A stretch of 64,000 nucleotides of DNA from Sulfurimonas crateris (GTDB lineage Bacteria > Campylobacterota > Campylobacteria > Campylobacterales > Sulfurimonadaceae): the NCBI RefSeq assembly GCF_005217605.1, contig NZ_SZPX01000002.1, positions 62,001 to 126,000 of the forward strand, read 5' to 3'. The position numbers and the translations under genes were made by a program. The notes beneath the pieces were generated by a model. It worked only from the letters and a program-made list of their open reading frames with translations. It ran no database searches and was not told where the DNA came from. This document shows, piece by piece, positions 33,402 to 41,899 of the stretch (the first letter of the stretch is position 1; the number at the start of each line of letters is the position of its first letter).

Positions 33402-35426
33402 TTACTCCAAAGGCTTCGGTTCACCGAAGTAGTACCCTTGGCAGAAATCAATATCAAGTGAATCTATTGTTTTATAGATAGATTCACTGCTGACAAACTC
33501 TGCTACGACTGAGAGTTTTTTGATCTTAGCGAACATAACTATAGTCTTTACGATGTCATACTTGTCTTGATTGGTGTCTATATCTTTTATGAGAGAGCCG
33601 TCGATCTTAACCGTGTCGGCATTTAGCTTTAAAAGATACTCAAAGTTGCTGTAGCCGGTTCCAAAATCATCAATTGAGAGTGAACAGCCGTACGATTTTA
33701 CTTTTTTTACAAACTCTTCTACCTCTTCAAAATTTTCTATCCCTTCAGATTCGACAAGTTCAAAAGATATGTTTTGCGGATTTTTACACTTTTTGAGGCT
33801 CTCAAATATAAACTCTTTTGTTGCTTCTGACTCAATATCTTCGAGTGTTATATTTATACCGCAGCTGATCCCTCTCTCATTTACGGCACGAAACGCTTTT
33901 TCTATTACTATTTTTGTTATTTGAATATACTGGTTCGATTTTTTAGCTTTGTCTAAAAAGAAGAATGGTGAAATGATTTTTTCATCTTCGTCAATCATTC
34001 TCACAAGTGCCTCATATTTAAAGATCTCTTTTGTTTTAGTATCTATAATAGGCTGGAAAAATATAGTAAACCTATCTTTGCTTAGAGCTTTTTTGATCTT
34101 ATAGGTCCACTCTATATTTGATTTGTACTCATCCTCAAATGATGTTTGCGGGGTATATATGTTATATGACAACCCTTTGTGTTTTGCATATCTGCTAGCC
34201 AAGCTTACGGTTGAGAGCAGATGATGAGGTTTTTCAAACGATAATGCCAGAGTCGTGTCGATATTAAACGTTTTATTGTCTATTATCAACTCTTGGCTGC
34301 TAAGAGTATTGTTTAGTTTTAGCATTTTCTCCATAAAGTTCTCTTTTGGCAAGCTAATATTTAAAATAATAAATTCATCTCCCTGCAGATGGAAGATCTT
34401 GTACTCCTCATCAAGACACTCCTGTATCTTTTTTGCAAATTTCTTGATAACTTTGTCGCCGATGTTTTCACCGTAAAAATCGTTTATCTCATGAAATCTG
34501 TTTATATCGATCAGAGCTATATTTATCTTCTCTTTTTTGCATGATATAAGCGTTTTATTGAGGCTAAGCCTGTTGTTTGTTCCCGTTAAAATATCAGTGT
34601 GGGCTAGCTCTTGAATCTTTTTTTGCTTTTTTACTATCTGAGTTACGTCGTATCTTATTGAGAGATACTCTTTAATGTTTGAGTCGGAGTCTAGTATAGG
34701 AGCGATAACCGTGTCGACAATATAGTAGTCTGAATTTTTCTTTCTGTTTTTTATTCTTCCTCTCCAGACCTTTTTACTGCTTATAGTATCCCACAGATTT
34801 TTAAAAACTTCACTCGGGGTCTCTTCGTGGCGAACTATATTGTGGGGTTTTCCAAGAACTTCCTCTTTTGAATATCCGGAGAGTTTACAGAAGTTGTCGT
34901 TTGCGTATGTAATAATTCCGCTTTTATCGGAACGAGTAAGTATGGAACTGGCATCTATGGCGTCTTGATAACTCTTTAAAACAGAGATGTTCTCTCGTAG
35001 AAGCTTTGTCTTTTTATTAAGCTCTATTTTTAGTCTCTTCTCGTACTCCGCCCTTTCACTGATGTCTCTGACTACGGCGATATTGTATATGGAGTCTTCT
35101 GTTTTGACTATTTTTACGTTTGCTTCTACGGGTATCTCTCGTTTATCTTTTGTCACAATAACTGCATAGTCGAACATAGAGCCCTTCTCTTTAAGCTCTT
35201 TTATATGCTCTTTAAACTCTTTTGACTCTTCAGTCGGTCTTCTAAAGTTTTCAATCCCCACCTCGTTCATCTCATCAAGCGTATAGCCGCTTGTTTCAAC
35301 AGCCGCTTTATTGGCATACATGATCTTTGTGCTCTCACCCTTGACGTCAAATATGAAAAGCATATCGTTTGAGTTCTCTAGTAGATCCGAAAAAAGAGTC
35401 TTGCAGTTTTTCTGAAACTTTTGCAT
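33402..35426 (-). CDS. PAS-PAS-GGDEF-EAL signalling protein
   Basis: A 674-residue cytoplasmic protein with two PAS domains (about 10-130 and 150-275), a GGDEF domain (about 285-420) and an EAL domain (430-670). The GGDEF signature is changed to LQGDEFIIL and some inhibitory-site residues differ, so cyclase activity is doubtful. The EAL part keeps YEALVR, GINIT, FELVESEG, SIDDFGTGYSNFEYL, TVKIDGSLIKD and QGYYFGEP, the usual phosphodiesterase set. Inference: a c-di-GMP phosphodiesterase controlled by PAS-sensed signals. No membrane segment or signal peptide is visible. Confidence 0.9.
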   Translation of the reverse strand: MQKFQKNCKTLFSDLLENSNDMLFIFDVKGESTKIMYANKAAVETSGYTLDEMNEVGIENFRRPTEESKEFKEHIKELKEKGSMFDYAVIVTKDKREIPVEANVKIVKTEDSIYNIAVVRDISERAEYEKRLKIELNKKTKLLRENISVLKSYQDAIDASSILTRSDKSGIITYANDNFCKLSGYSKEEVLGKPHNIVRHEETPSEVFKNLWDTISSKKVWRGRIKNRKKNSDYYIVDTVIAPILDSDSNIKEYLSIRYDVTQIVKKQKKIQELAHTDILTGTNNRLSLNKTLISCKKEKINIALIDINRFHEINDFYGENIGDKVIKKFAKKIQECLDEEYKIFHLQGDEFIILNISLPKENFMEKMLKLNNTLSSQELIIDNKTFNIDTTLALSFEKPHHLLSTVSLASRYAKHKGLSYNIYTPQTSFEDEYKSNIEWTYKIKKALSKDRFTIFFQPIIDTKTKEIFKYEALVRMIDEDEKIISPFFFLDKAKKSNQYIQITKIVIEKAFRAVNERGISCGINITLEDIESEATKEFIFESLKKCKNPQNISFELVESEGIENFEEVEEFVKKVKSYGCSLSIDDFGTGYSNFEYLLKLNADTVKIDGSLIKDIDTNQDKYDIVKTIVMFAKIKKLSVVAEFVSSESIYKTIDSLDIDFCQGYYFGEPKPLE

Positions 35427-35446
35427 AAATTATGCTGCCTTTTTTG

Positions 35447-36211
35447 TTATTTTGATAGTTCGATAGCTTTTTTGTATGCCTGCTCGATAGCGTTCATACA
35501 AGAAGCTCTTACGTTTCCGTCCTCAAGAGCGCCGTAACCCGCTGCAGTCGTTCCGCCGGGGCTCATTACGCCATCTTTCAAGAGTGCCGGATGGATCTCT
35601 TGTATAAGCTCGCCAAAACCTGCAAAAAGACCGCGCATAGTAGCCATTGCATCGGCTCTTTTCATTCCCTGTTTTACGGCTCCATCAGCCAGTGCTTCTG
35701 CAATAAGCGTGAGGTATGCAGGACCGCTTCCCGCAAGTCCCGTAGCAATGTCAAGCTCCTTTTCGCTTCCAAGCCAAAGAGTACTGCCGATGGCTCCAAG
35801 AAGCTCTTTTGCCTCATCTTTGTATGAGTCGTCTCCTGTAAGTGTTGTCATAGATCTGCCCACGCTTGCGGCAAGGTTTGGCATACTTCTGACAACGGCG
35901 TAAGGGTTGAGGTTGTGTTTGATTTTTTGTACCGTTGTTCCTGCAAGAACCGAGTAGATCACTTTTGCTCTGCCTTTTACTCTAGCTGCGATCTCCTCTA
36001 CATTTGCAGGTTTAACGCATAGCATTACCGTCTTACCCTCTATATCCGAGTCCTCTAGTAGAATCTTCTCTATTTCAACGCCTACTTCATCTTCAAATTT
36101 GTTTAACTTCTCTAGGTCTCTTCCTATAACTTCCAGTTTGTATCTCTCTTTTAGTCCCTTTGCAATGCTTAGAGCCATATTTCCGTTACCGATGAAAGTA
36201 ATAGTCTTCAT
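35447..36211 (-). CDS. proC: Pyrroline-5-carboxylate reductase
   Basis: A 254-residue enzyme for the last step of proline synthesis, NAD(P)H-dependent. The Rossmann start ITFIGNGNMALSIAKGL, VRSMPNLAASVGRSMTTL, and the C-terminal LSGSGPAYLTLIAEALADGA and SPGGTTAAGYGALEDGNVRA are the family marks. It is divergent from proA, with 68 bp between the starts, so the two proline genes share a regulatory region; proB is not in the window. Confidence 0.96.
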   Translation of the reverse strand: MKTITFIGNGNMALSIAKGLKERYKLEVIGRDLEKLNKFEDEVGVEIEKILLEDSDIEGKTVMLCVKPANVEEIAARVKGRAKVIYSVLAGTTVQKIKHNLNPYAVVRSMPNLAASVGRSMTTLTGDDSYKDEAKELLGAIGSTLWLGSEKELDIATGLAGSGPAYLTLIAEALADGAVKQGMKRADAMATMRGLFAGFGELIQEIHPALLKDGVMSPGGTTAAGYGALEDGNVRASCMNAIEQAYKKAIELSK

Positions 36212-36279
36212 AAAAGTGCCTTTATTTTTTTATGGTAGTATAGCATTAACATATAAAATTTAAAAATAAGGATTAGATA

Positions 36280-37512
36280 ATGGAACAATTTTTAGCAGAG
36301 GCAAAACAAGCGAGCAGGGTGCTAAGTACTCTAAGCGGCTCAGATAAGAACAGAATTTTAAGAGAGATGGCTTCGGCACTAAGAGCAAATACTATGGATC
36401 TTATCGAAGCAAACGCAAAAGATATGTCTGATGGCAAAAAGAACGATCTCTCATCCGCTTTGATGGACAGACTCTATCTGGATGAGAAGCGCATTGACGC
36501 GATGGCAGTGGCAATAGAGGAGATAGCGGCACTAAAAGAGCCTGTAGGGCGCGTTCTTGATGGTTGGGTGACAGAAGACGGATTAAAGATAGAGAAGGTC
36601 TCTATTCCTATCGGTGTTATAGGTATCATCTACGAATCTCGCCCAAACGTAACAAGCGATACTGCGGCTCTGTGCTTTAAAAGCTCAAACGTCTGTGTAT
36701 TAAAAGGGGGCAAAGAGGCAGAGCACTCAAACAATGCGATCGCAAAGATACTTCAGAGCGTTTTAGAGAAGAACAAGCTTCCAAAATCTCTTGTCTCCCT
36801 TATTCCAGACTCTTCAAGAGAGGGAGTTGCAAAACTTATTAAGATGGACAAATATGTTGATCTGATCATCCCTCGCGGCGGTGCAGGGCTTATAAAGTAC
36901 GTAAGCGAAAATGCGACGGTCAGCGTTGTAAAGCACGATAAAGGTCAGTGTCACACATATATTGACAAAGATGCGATCATTAATGATGCAATAAAAATTG
37001 CAATAAACGCAAAAGTCCAAAGACCTGGAGTCTGTAATGCTATGGAGACTCTTCTAGTCGATAGCGCTATAGCAAAAGAGACTCTGCCGCTCTTAAAAGT
37101 AGAGTTTGACAAAGCTCATACCGAGTTAAAAGGGTGTAAGCGTACTCAGGCGATTATAGATGTTGCAAATGCGACTGATGAGGATTACGACACCGAGTAT
37201 CTTGCAAATATACTAAACATCAAAGTGGTAGATGGAGTCGAGGGTGCAATTGAGCATATTGTAAGATTTAGCTCAGGTCACTCTGAGGCGATCATCACTC
37301 AAAACGTAACAGCCGCAGAGACCTTTTTAAATGCAATAGATGCGGCAGCCGTCTATCTCAATGCTTCAACAAGATTTACGGATGGCGGAGCATTTGGTTT
37401 CGGTGCTGAGGTAGGTATCAGTACAAATAAACTTCATGCTAGAGGTCCGATGGGAATAGAGGGACTGACAACATACAAGTTTAAAATATATGGAAGCGGA
37501 CAAACAAGATAA
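36280..37512 (+). CDS. proA: Glutamate-5-semialdehyde dehydrogenase (gamma-glutamyl phosphate reductase)
   Basis: A 410-residue aldehyde-dehydrogenase-fold enzyme that reduces gamma-glutamyl phosphate to glutamate semialdehyde. Visible marks are GVIGIIYESRPNVTSDTAAL, VLKGGKEAEHSN, LIIPRGGAGLI and VQRPGVCNAMETLLV with the catalytic Cys near residue 250, then RFTDGGAFGFGAEVGIST. An AAGGA ribosome site precedes the start. Divergently arranged with proC. Confidence 0.97.
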   Translation: MEQFLAEAKQASRVLSTLSGSDKNRILREMASALRANTMDLIEANAKDMSDGKKNDLSSALMDRLYLDEKRIDAMAVAIEEIAALKEPVGRVLDGWVTEDGLKIEKVSIPIGVIGIIYESRPNVTSDTAALCFKSSNVCVLKGGKEAEHSNNAIAKILQSVLEKNKLPKSLVSLIPDSSREGVAKLIKMDKYVDLIIPRGGAGLIKYVSENATVSVVKHDKGQCHTYIDKDAIINDAIKIAINAKVQRPGVCNAMETLLVDSAIAKETLPLLKVEFDKAHTELKGCKRTQAIIDVANATDEDYDTEYLANILNIKVVDGVEGAIEHIVRFSSGHSEAIITQNVTAAETFLNAIDAAAVYLNASTRFTDGGAFGFGAEVGISTNKLHARGPMGIEGLTTYKFKIYGSGQTR

Positions 37513-37597
37513 ATATATCTCCATTGTTGATACAAGTCAACGCTCTTTATTTATATATTAAATATAATTTAACTATATGAATTTTAAAGGAGTTTTG

Positions 37598-37939
37598 ATG
37601 TCACTTATTCCAGATGAGGCTTCAAAAATAGAAGTTACCGGTGCAACGGTAGATTTTTATAAACTAGAAAAAGACGCAGAGAGCACTTACTACTTTGATA
37701 CGTCTAAATGTGGTCCGCCGGATCCTATGGTAAATGCCGTATGCGGATTGAAGCTTATAAAAGGAACTAGTGACAAGTTGGTTATGATAAACCATAAAAC
37801 ACCTGGAGGACTCTTCGCAAAACTGGGAGATGATATCTCTTATGAAACCCAGCAGACACCTGAGGGCTTGGTAAAAGTACTCTTTTCAAGCAACAGCTCA
37901 TCCGACTCGGCAACAGATCTTGAAAATATAAGTCACTAA
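37598..37939 (+). CDS. Hypothetical protein with a DxxKCGPPDPMVNAVCG motif
   Basis: A 113-residue soluble protein. AAAGGAG lies 5 bp before the ATG at 37598, which I prefer to the ATG seven codons upstream. Its most striking segment is YFDTSKCGPPDPMVNAVCGL, with two Cys ten residues apart and a Gly-Pro-Pro, suggesting a metal or cofactor site or a disulfide. The following lysine-rich strand and a Ser-rich tail show no known domain. It is followed 7 bp later by a large membrane-protein gene, so the two are probably one operon. Confidence 0.65.
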   Translation: MSLIPDEASKIEVTGATVDFYKLEKDAESTYYFDTSKCGPPDPMVNAVCGLKLIKGTSDKLVMINHKTPGGLFAKLGDDISYETQQTPEGLVKVLFSSNSSSDSATDLENISH

Positions 37940-37946
37940 CAGCTAT

Positions 37947-39182
37947 ATGTTCTCAGTATCACAAGACTTTGCCCCTCCATTTAAACTTATCTCCCCATTT
38001 TTTATATTGGGGAGTCTGTTTTATCTGCTATCGGTAATATTTCTCTTTTTTTTCTCTGCAGATAATCTATTAATGTTGGACACAAAAGTCTTAAGCTTTG
38101 TTCATCTCTTTTTACTCGGCTTTGTAATGATGACAATTTTTGGTGCAATGGCGCAGTTGGTGCCAGTTGTGCTTGAAGTAGGACATTTCGGGGTTGAACT
38201 CTTTTATGCAATATGGCCGCTGCTTGCCATCGGGACAATAATGATGGCATTTGGATTTACAAGTTATCCGACATTTCTGCCTTTTGGCGGAACAATTGTT
38301 TTAGTAGCTATGATGATATTTGTTATGGAGATATTTCTGACTATAAAAAAGGTCAAGAAGTTTAATCTGGTCATCAGCAGTATACTCATAGCAAATATAT
38401 TTCTACTTTTTGGAATTATATTTGGTCTTGTTATGGCTCTTGGATATGCGGGAATGGTGGATGTTGATATAAATGCACTCCTGAAGGGGCATGTGTTTTT
38501 AGTGGTTATAGGCTATATAGTAGTTATCATAATGGGGCTCTCAGTAGTTCTGCTTCCTATGTTTGGACTCTCACACGGCTTTAGTAAAAAACCTCTTGAA
38601 ATAGCCATATTTCTTGTAAGTATCTCTGTCATCATGGTTGTACTCTCCTCTTTAAGCGCTTCTGCTTTGCTTGCTTATGGAGGCTATATATTGGCATCTG
38701 CAGGATTGCTGATATATTTTTACTTTATATATACGATACACAAGACCAGAGCAAGAAAGGAGATAGATATTTATGCAAAATCGCTTCTGTTTGCATATTT
38801 CTCTCTGATCGCTTCACTATCTCTGGCTTTAATTTATTTTGCAGTAGGTTATGAACCGCTCTTGCTGGCATCTGCGTGGATGATGTTCTTTGGTTTTTTT
38901 GCCTTTGTCATCACAGGTCATATATATAAGATCATCCCGTTTCTTGTCTGGTTTGAGAGATTCTCTCCGCTTGTGGGAAAACAGAAAGTTCCGATGCTTG
39001 CAGATATGCTTCCTGCTAGGAGCTCTTCGGCTCAGCTTCTTTTTTGCGCTTTGGGTGTTGTTGTAGTAGCAACGGCAATTTTGCTTCAAGATGGACTCGT
39101 TTTAAAGGCGGGAGCCTCATTTTTATTGATGGGTGCTTTAGCACTGCTTAGAAGCGTGTTTTATATGATAAATTATAAATAA
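37947..39182 (+). CDS. Multi-helix membrane protein, heme-copper oxidase-subunit-I-like
   Basis: A 411-residue protein with about 11-12 transmembrane helices. Three histidines sit in conserved-looking helix contexts: SFVHLFLLGFVMM, LLKGHVFLVVIGYI and ITGHIYKIIPFLVWFERF. GHIYKIIPFLVW in particular recalls NorB/CcoN-like single-subunit proteins that are annotated only as membrane proteins in Campylobacterota. Catalytic metal binding or electron transfer is possible but not proven by three His. It follows a small Cys-containing protein by 7 bp. Confidence 0.6.
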   Translation: MFSVSQDFAPPFKLISPFFILGSLFYLLSVIFLFFFSADNLLMLDTKVLSFVHLFLLGFVMMTIFGAMAQLVPVVLEVGHFGVELFYAIWPLLAIGTIMMAFGFTSYPTFLPFGGTIVLVAMMIFVMEIFLTIKKVKKFNLVISSILIANIFLLFGIIFGLVMALGYAGMVDVDINALLKGHVFLVVIGYIVVIIMGLSVVLLPMFGLSHGFSKKPLEIAIFLVSISVIMVVLSSLSASALLAYGGYILASAGLLIYFYFIYTIHKTRARKEIDIYAKSLLFAYFSLIASLSLALIYFAVGYEPLLLASAWMMFFGFFAFVITGHIYKIIPFLVWFERFSPLVGKQKVPMLADMLPARSSSAQLLFCALGVVVVATAILLQDGLVLKAGASFLLMGALALLRSVFYMINYK

Positions 39183-39203
39183 AATAAAATTTAAGGATAA
39201 AAA

Positions 39204-39503
39204 ATGTACACAAAAGAGGAACTGTTTTTAGCTATTTCAACGGTAATAGATCCGGAGGTCGGTTTTAACCTTGTAGAGATGGGGCTTATTTATGACGCTT
39301 CGTGCGACGAAGATGGAAATGCATATGTAAAGATGACACTCTCAACAAAAGCCTGTCCTATGCATCAGCTTATTCAGCAGTGGGTAAAAGAGGCCGTGCA
39401 GAAGATGGCAGGGATTAAGAGCGTAGAGATAGATCTGGTCTGGGAGCCTGAGTGGAATATCACTATGGCTGACGAGCATGTAAAAAAGGCTCTTAGCCGC
39501 TAA
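39204..39503 (+). CDS. MIP18/DUF59 family iron-sulfur assembly protein
   Basis: A 99-residue protein: the start LAISTVIDPEVGFNLVEMGL with a DPEVG motif, then VKMTLSTKACPMHQLIQQWV and VEIDLVWEPEWN, which define the MIP18/SufT-like (DUF59) family. The Cys in TKACPM is the conserved one. Family knowledge: helps load Fe-S clusters onto targets. It follows the membrane protein by 21 bp and may be transcribed with it. Confidence 0.88.
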   Translation: MYTKEELFLAISTVIDPEVGFNLVEMGLIYDASCDEDGNAYVKMTLSTKACPMHQLIQQWVKEAVQKMAGIKSVEIDLVWEPEWNITMADEHVKKALSR

Positions 39504-39507
39504 AATA

Positions 39508-40593
39508 TTAAGCGGTCATATACTCTTTGATAGCCTCGCAAACTCTCTCAAGCGATCTTTTGTATTTCTTTAGATCGCTGACATAGCTTAGGTCTGAAGG
39601 GTTAGCTATGCTCTTTTTTAGCTCAAGCGCTGCATCGTGCAGATTGTCTGCACCGATATTTGCTGCTACACCTGATATATCTAGGAGCAGTTTATCGGCA
39701 TCTATGCCGTTTGTTCCGTTTATATGCTCTTGAAGCGTCTCTTCAGAGACTGAGTATTTTGATAGAAAATCATTCAATATCTCAAGATAGAACTCTCTGT
39801 CTCCTCCGCATATCTCCAAGCCTTTGTTGATGTCAAACTCAACACTCTCTTGAGGTGCCGCAGGAGCTGTTGTTTGCGACTCCTCCCCCGTAGTATAGAT
39901 ATACAAAATGTCATAGAGAGCATCCATTTTCAGAGGTTTTTCAAGATGCGCCTCCATCCCTACATTTAACATATTCCTAACGTCATCCGCCGCCGTATCA
40001 CCGCTTAACGCTACAATCGGAATATGTTCGTAGTTTGGATTTTTCCTGATAAGTCTGGTCGCCTGAAAACCATCAACTACAGGCATATGGGCATCCATAA
40101 ATATCACTGCAAAATTTGTGTCGCTCTCTAGAATATTTAGCGCCTCTTGACCGTCGTTTGCAATAGTTATTTCTATGCCTGAAGTAGATAAAAGCCCAGC
40201 GATAACTTTTTGGTTTATAATATTGTCTTCGGCTATAAGCACTCTTGTACCTTTAAAATCCGCAAAGTCATCTTTAGTTATTTTGCTATGTGGAATAAGT
40301 TCGCGCTTTTTTCTGTTTGTCGGTGTAGCAGGAACGCTTTTAGCCTGAGTACTCGGTGTCTCTTGGGCTTCTTGTGGCTCTTCTTTTAGCTCTGGTTCTT
40401 CTTGTCTCTCTATGACCTCCACCAAAGCTTCAGGCTCTTTTTTCTCGCTTTTTGGAGCTTCTAGCTTCTCCTCTTTTGCTAAGGGAGCCTTTTTTCCTTT
40501 TGAACTTTTTAACAGTACAACGATCGTAATGAGAGTTACTGCGACAATTAATCCTATTAATTCTATATAATATTGACTTATTATTGTTTGCAT
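39508..40593 (-). CDS. Membrane-anchored response regulator with HPt-like C-terminal domain
   Basis: A 361-residue protein. A helix at about residues 10-28 anchors it, a Glu/Pro-rich linker (about 30-110) follows, and a receiver domain (about 118-235) holds the phosphorylatable Asp in IFMDAHMPVVDG and Lys in LEKPLK. The C-terminal domain (about 255-360) looks like HPt by pattern (DISGVAANIGADNLHDAALE), but the usual His-x-x-Lys-Gly is replaced by Leu-x-x-Ser-Gly, so it probably cannot be phosphorylated. No kinase gene is adjacent. Confidence 0.82.
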   Translation of the reverse strand: MQTIISQYYIELIGLIVAVTLITIVVLLKSSKGKKAPLAKEEKLEAPKSEKKEPEALVEVIERQEEPELKEEPQEAQETPSTQAKSVPATPTNRKKRELIPHSKITKDDFADFKGTRVLIAEDNIINQKVIAGLLSTSGIEITIANDGQEALNILESDTNFAVIFMDAHMPVVDGFQATRLIRKNPNYEHIPIVALSGDTAADDVRNMLNVGMEAHLEKPLKMDALYDILYIYTTGEESQTTAPAAPQESVEFDINKGLEICGGDREFYLEILNDFLSKYSVSEETLQEHINGTNGIDADKLLLDISGVAANIGADNLHDAALELKKSIANPSDLSYVSDLKKYKRSLERVCEAIKEYMTA

Positions 40594-40685
40594 GCCAGAG
40601 CTCTTTTTTTCTTTATCATACTGTAATAAAAATTAAACTTTACAAAGTTGATGTATAATTGTACGAAAATTATATTAGGCTTTAA

Positions 40686-41615
40686 ATGCAAATTATTCCA
40701 CACGTTGCGGTTTTATACTCTCAGGTTCTCGATACATTCAGTGATATTGAAGATGGGATTATCATAGACTGTACGATGGGATACGGCGGACACTCCTCAA
40801 TAATACTTGAAGCCAATCCGAACATCAAGCTTATTGCAATAGACCAAGATCAGACGGCGATAGATTTTTCTACCCAAAGATTAGAGCCATATAAAGATAG
40901 AGTCGAGATAAAAAAAGGGCGTTTTTCATCTGTTATCAAAGAGATTTTAAAAGAGTATGACATTAAAGATATCAGAGGTATTTTGGCGGATATCGGGGTC
41001 TCGTCGCTTCAGCTTGACCAAAAAGAGAGAGGCTTCTCTTTTGCAAGCGAGAACCTTGATATGAGAATGGACAGGGATGCTCTGCTAAGTGCGGCAGAGG
41101 TTGTAAATGAGTACTCTGCAGCTGATCTTGAGAGAATTTTGCTTGAGTACGGCGAGCTTAGAAACTATAAAAAGATAGCCTCTTTTATAGTGAGTAACCG
41201 TCCGTTTTCATCAGCTCAAGAGTTAAGCGAAGCCGTGACTCACCTTATGCCAAAAGGCAAAAAGATTCATCCTGCAACGCTTCTAATGCAGGCTATCCGC
41301 ATAGAGGTGAACAATGAGCTTGGCGAGTTGAGCTCACTTTTAGATACCATTGAAGAGGCAAGATTTCCAAATGCAAAAATAGCGATAATCTCTTTTCATT
41401 CGCTTGAGGACAGAATAGTAAAAAACAGGTTTGTGCGCTGGAGCAAGAGCTGTATCTGTCCTCAAGAGGCTATGAGATGCACGTGCGGCAATAACCACTC
41501 ATACGGAAGAGTTCTGACAAAAAAACCGCTTACTGCCGAAGATGAGGAGCTAAAAGCAAATCCTAGAAGCAGAAGCGCAAAACTGAGAGTGTTTGAGACG
41601 GATATAGAAGAATGA
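40686..41615 (+). CDS. rsmH: 16S rRNA (cytosine-1402-N4)-methyltransferase
   Basis: A 309-residue MraW family enzyme: HVAVLYSQVLDTF, DCTMGYGGHSSIILE (AdoMet motif), IRGILADIGVSSLQLDQKER followed by GFSF, DMRMDRDALLSA, TLLMQAIRIEVNNEL and IISFHSLEDRIVKNRF. It methylates C1402 of 16S rRNA. As in many bacteria it opens a cell-division region, the next gene being a small FtsL-like protein that starts 4 bp before its stop. Confidence 0.96.
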   Translation: MQIIPHVAVLYSQVLDTFSDIEDGIIIDCTMGYGGHSSIILEANPNIKLIAIDQDQTAIDFSTQRLEPYKDRVEIKKGRFSSVIKEILKEYDIKDIRGILADIGVSSLQLDQKERGFSFASENLDMRMDRDALLSAAEVVNEYSAADLERILLEYGELRNYKKIASFIVSNRPFSSAQELSEAVTHLMPKGKKIHPATLLMQAIRIEVNNELGELSSLLDTIEEARFPNAKIAIISFHSLEDRIVKNRFVRWSKSCICPQEAMRCTCGNNHSYGRVLTKKPLTAEDEELKANPRSRSAKLRVFETDIEE

Positions 41616-41890
41616 GTGATAAAACAGAACTTTTAAGTGAACTAGACTTAGTCCTAAATCCAAAAAAAGATGTGGACGTAAACCATCTTCTGTATGTTCT
41701 GCTCGGTATAGTATTTGTCTCGATTGTTCTCTTTCCTAAAATATATATTCAACAACAGATCTACTTTAAAAGCAGGGATATATCAAAACTAAAAAGCGAG
41801 TATGATACGCTAAAAGAGGAGAACAGGCTTATAAAAGGCTCTGTTGAATCTATTAGATTTAAAAACCAAGTACTTGATACAATATTTTAA
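41612..41890 (+). CDS. FtsL-like division protein
   Basis: A 92-residue protein: about 20 polar residues, a transmembrane helix (about 25-44, LLYVLLGIVFVSIVLFP) and a coiled coil with heptad Leu/Ile (residues 50-90). The size, topology and position right behind rsmH (overlap ATGA) are those of FtsL, although sequence conservation in FtsL is too low for certainty. Family knowledge: stabilises the FtsQBL septal complex. The RND-type pump gene follows 9 bp later. Confidence 0.75.
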   Translation: MSDKTELLSELDLVLNPKKDVDVNHLLYVLLGIVFVSIVLFPKIYIQQQIYFKSRDISKLKSEYDTLKEENRLIKGSVESIRFKNQVLDTIF

Positions 41891-41899
41891 AGAGGTTTG

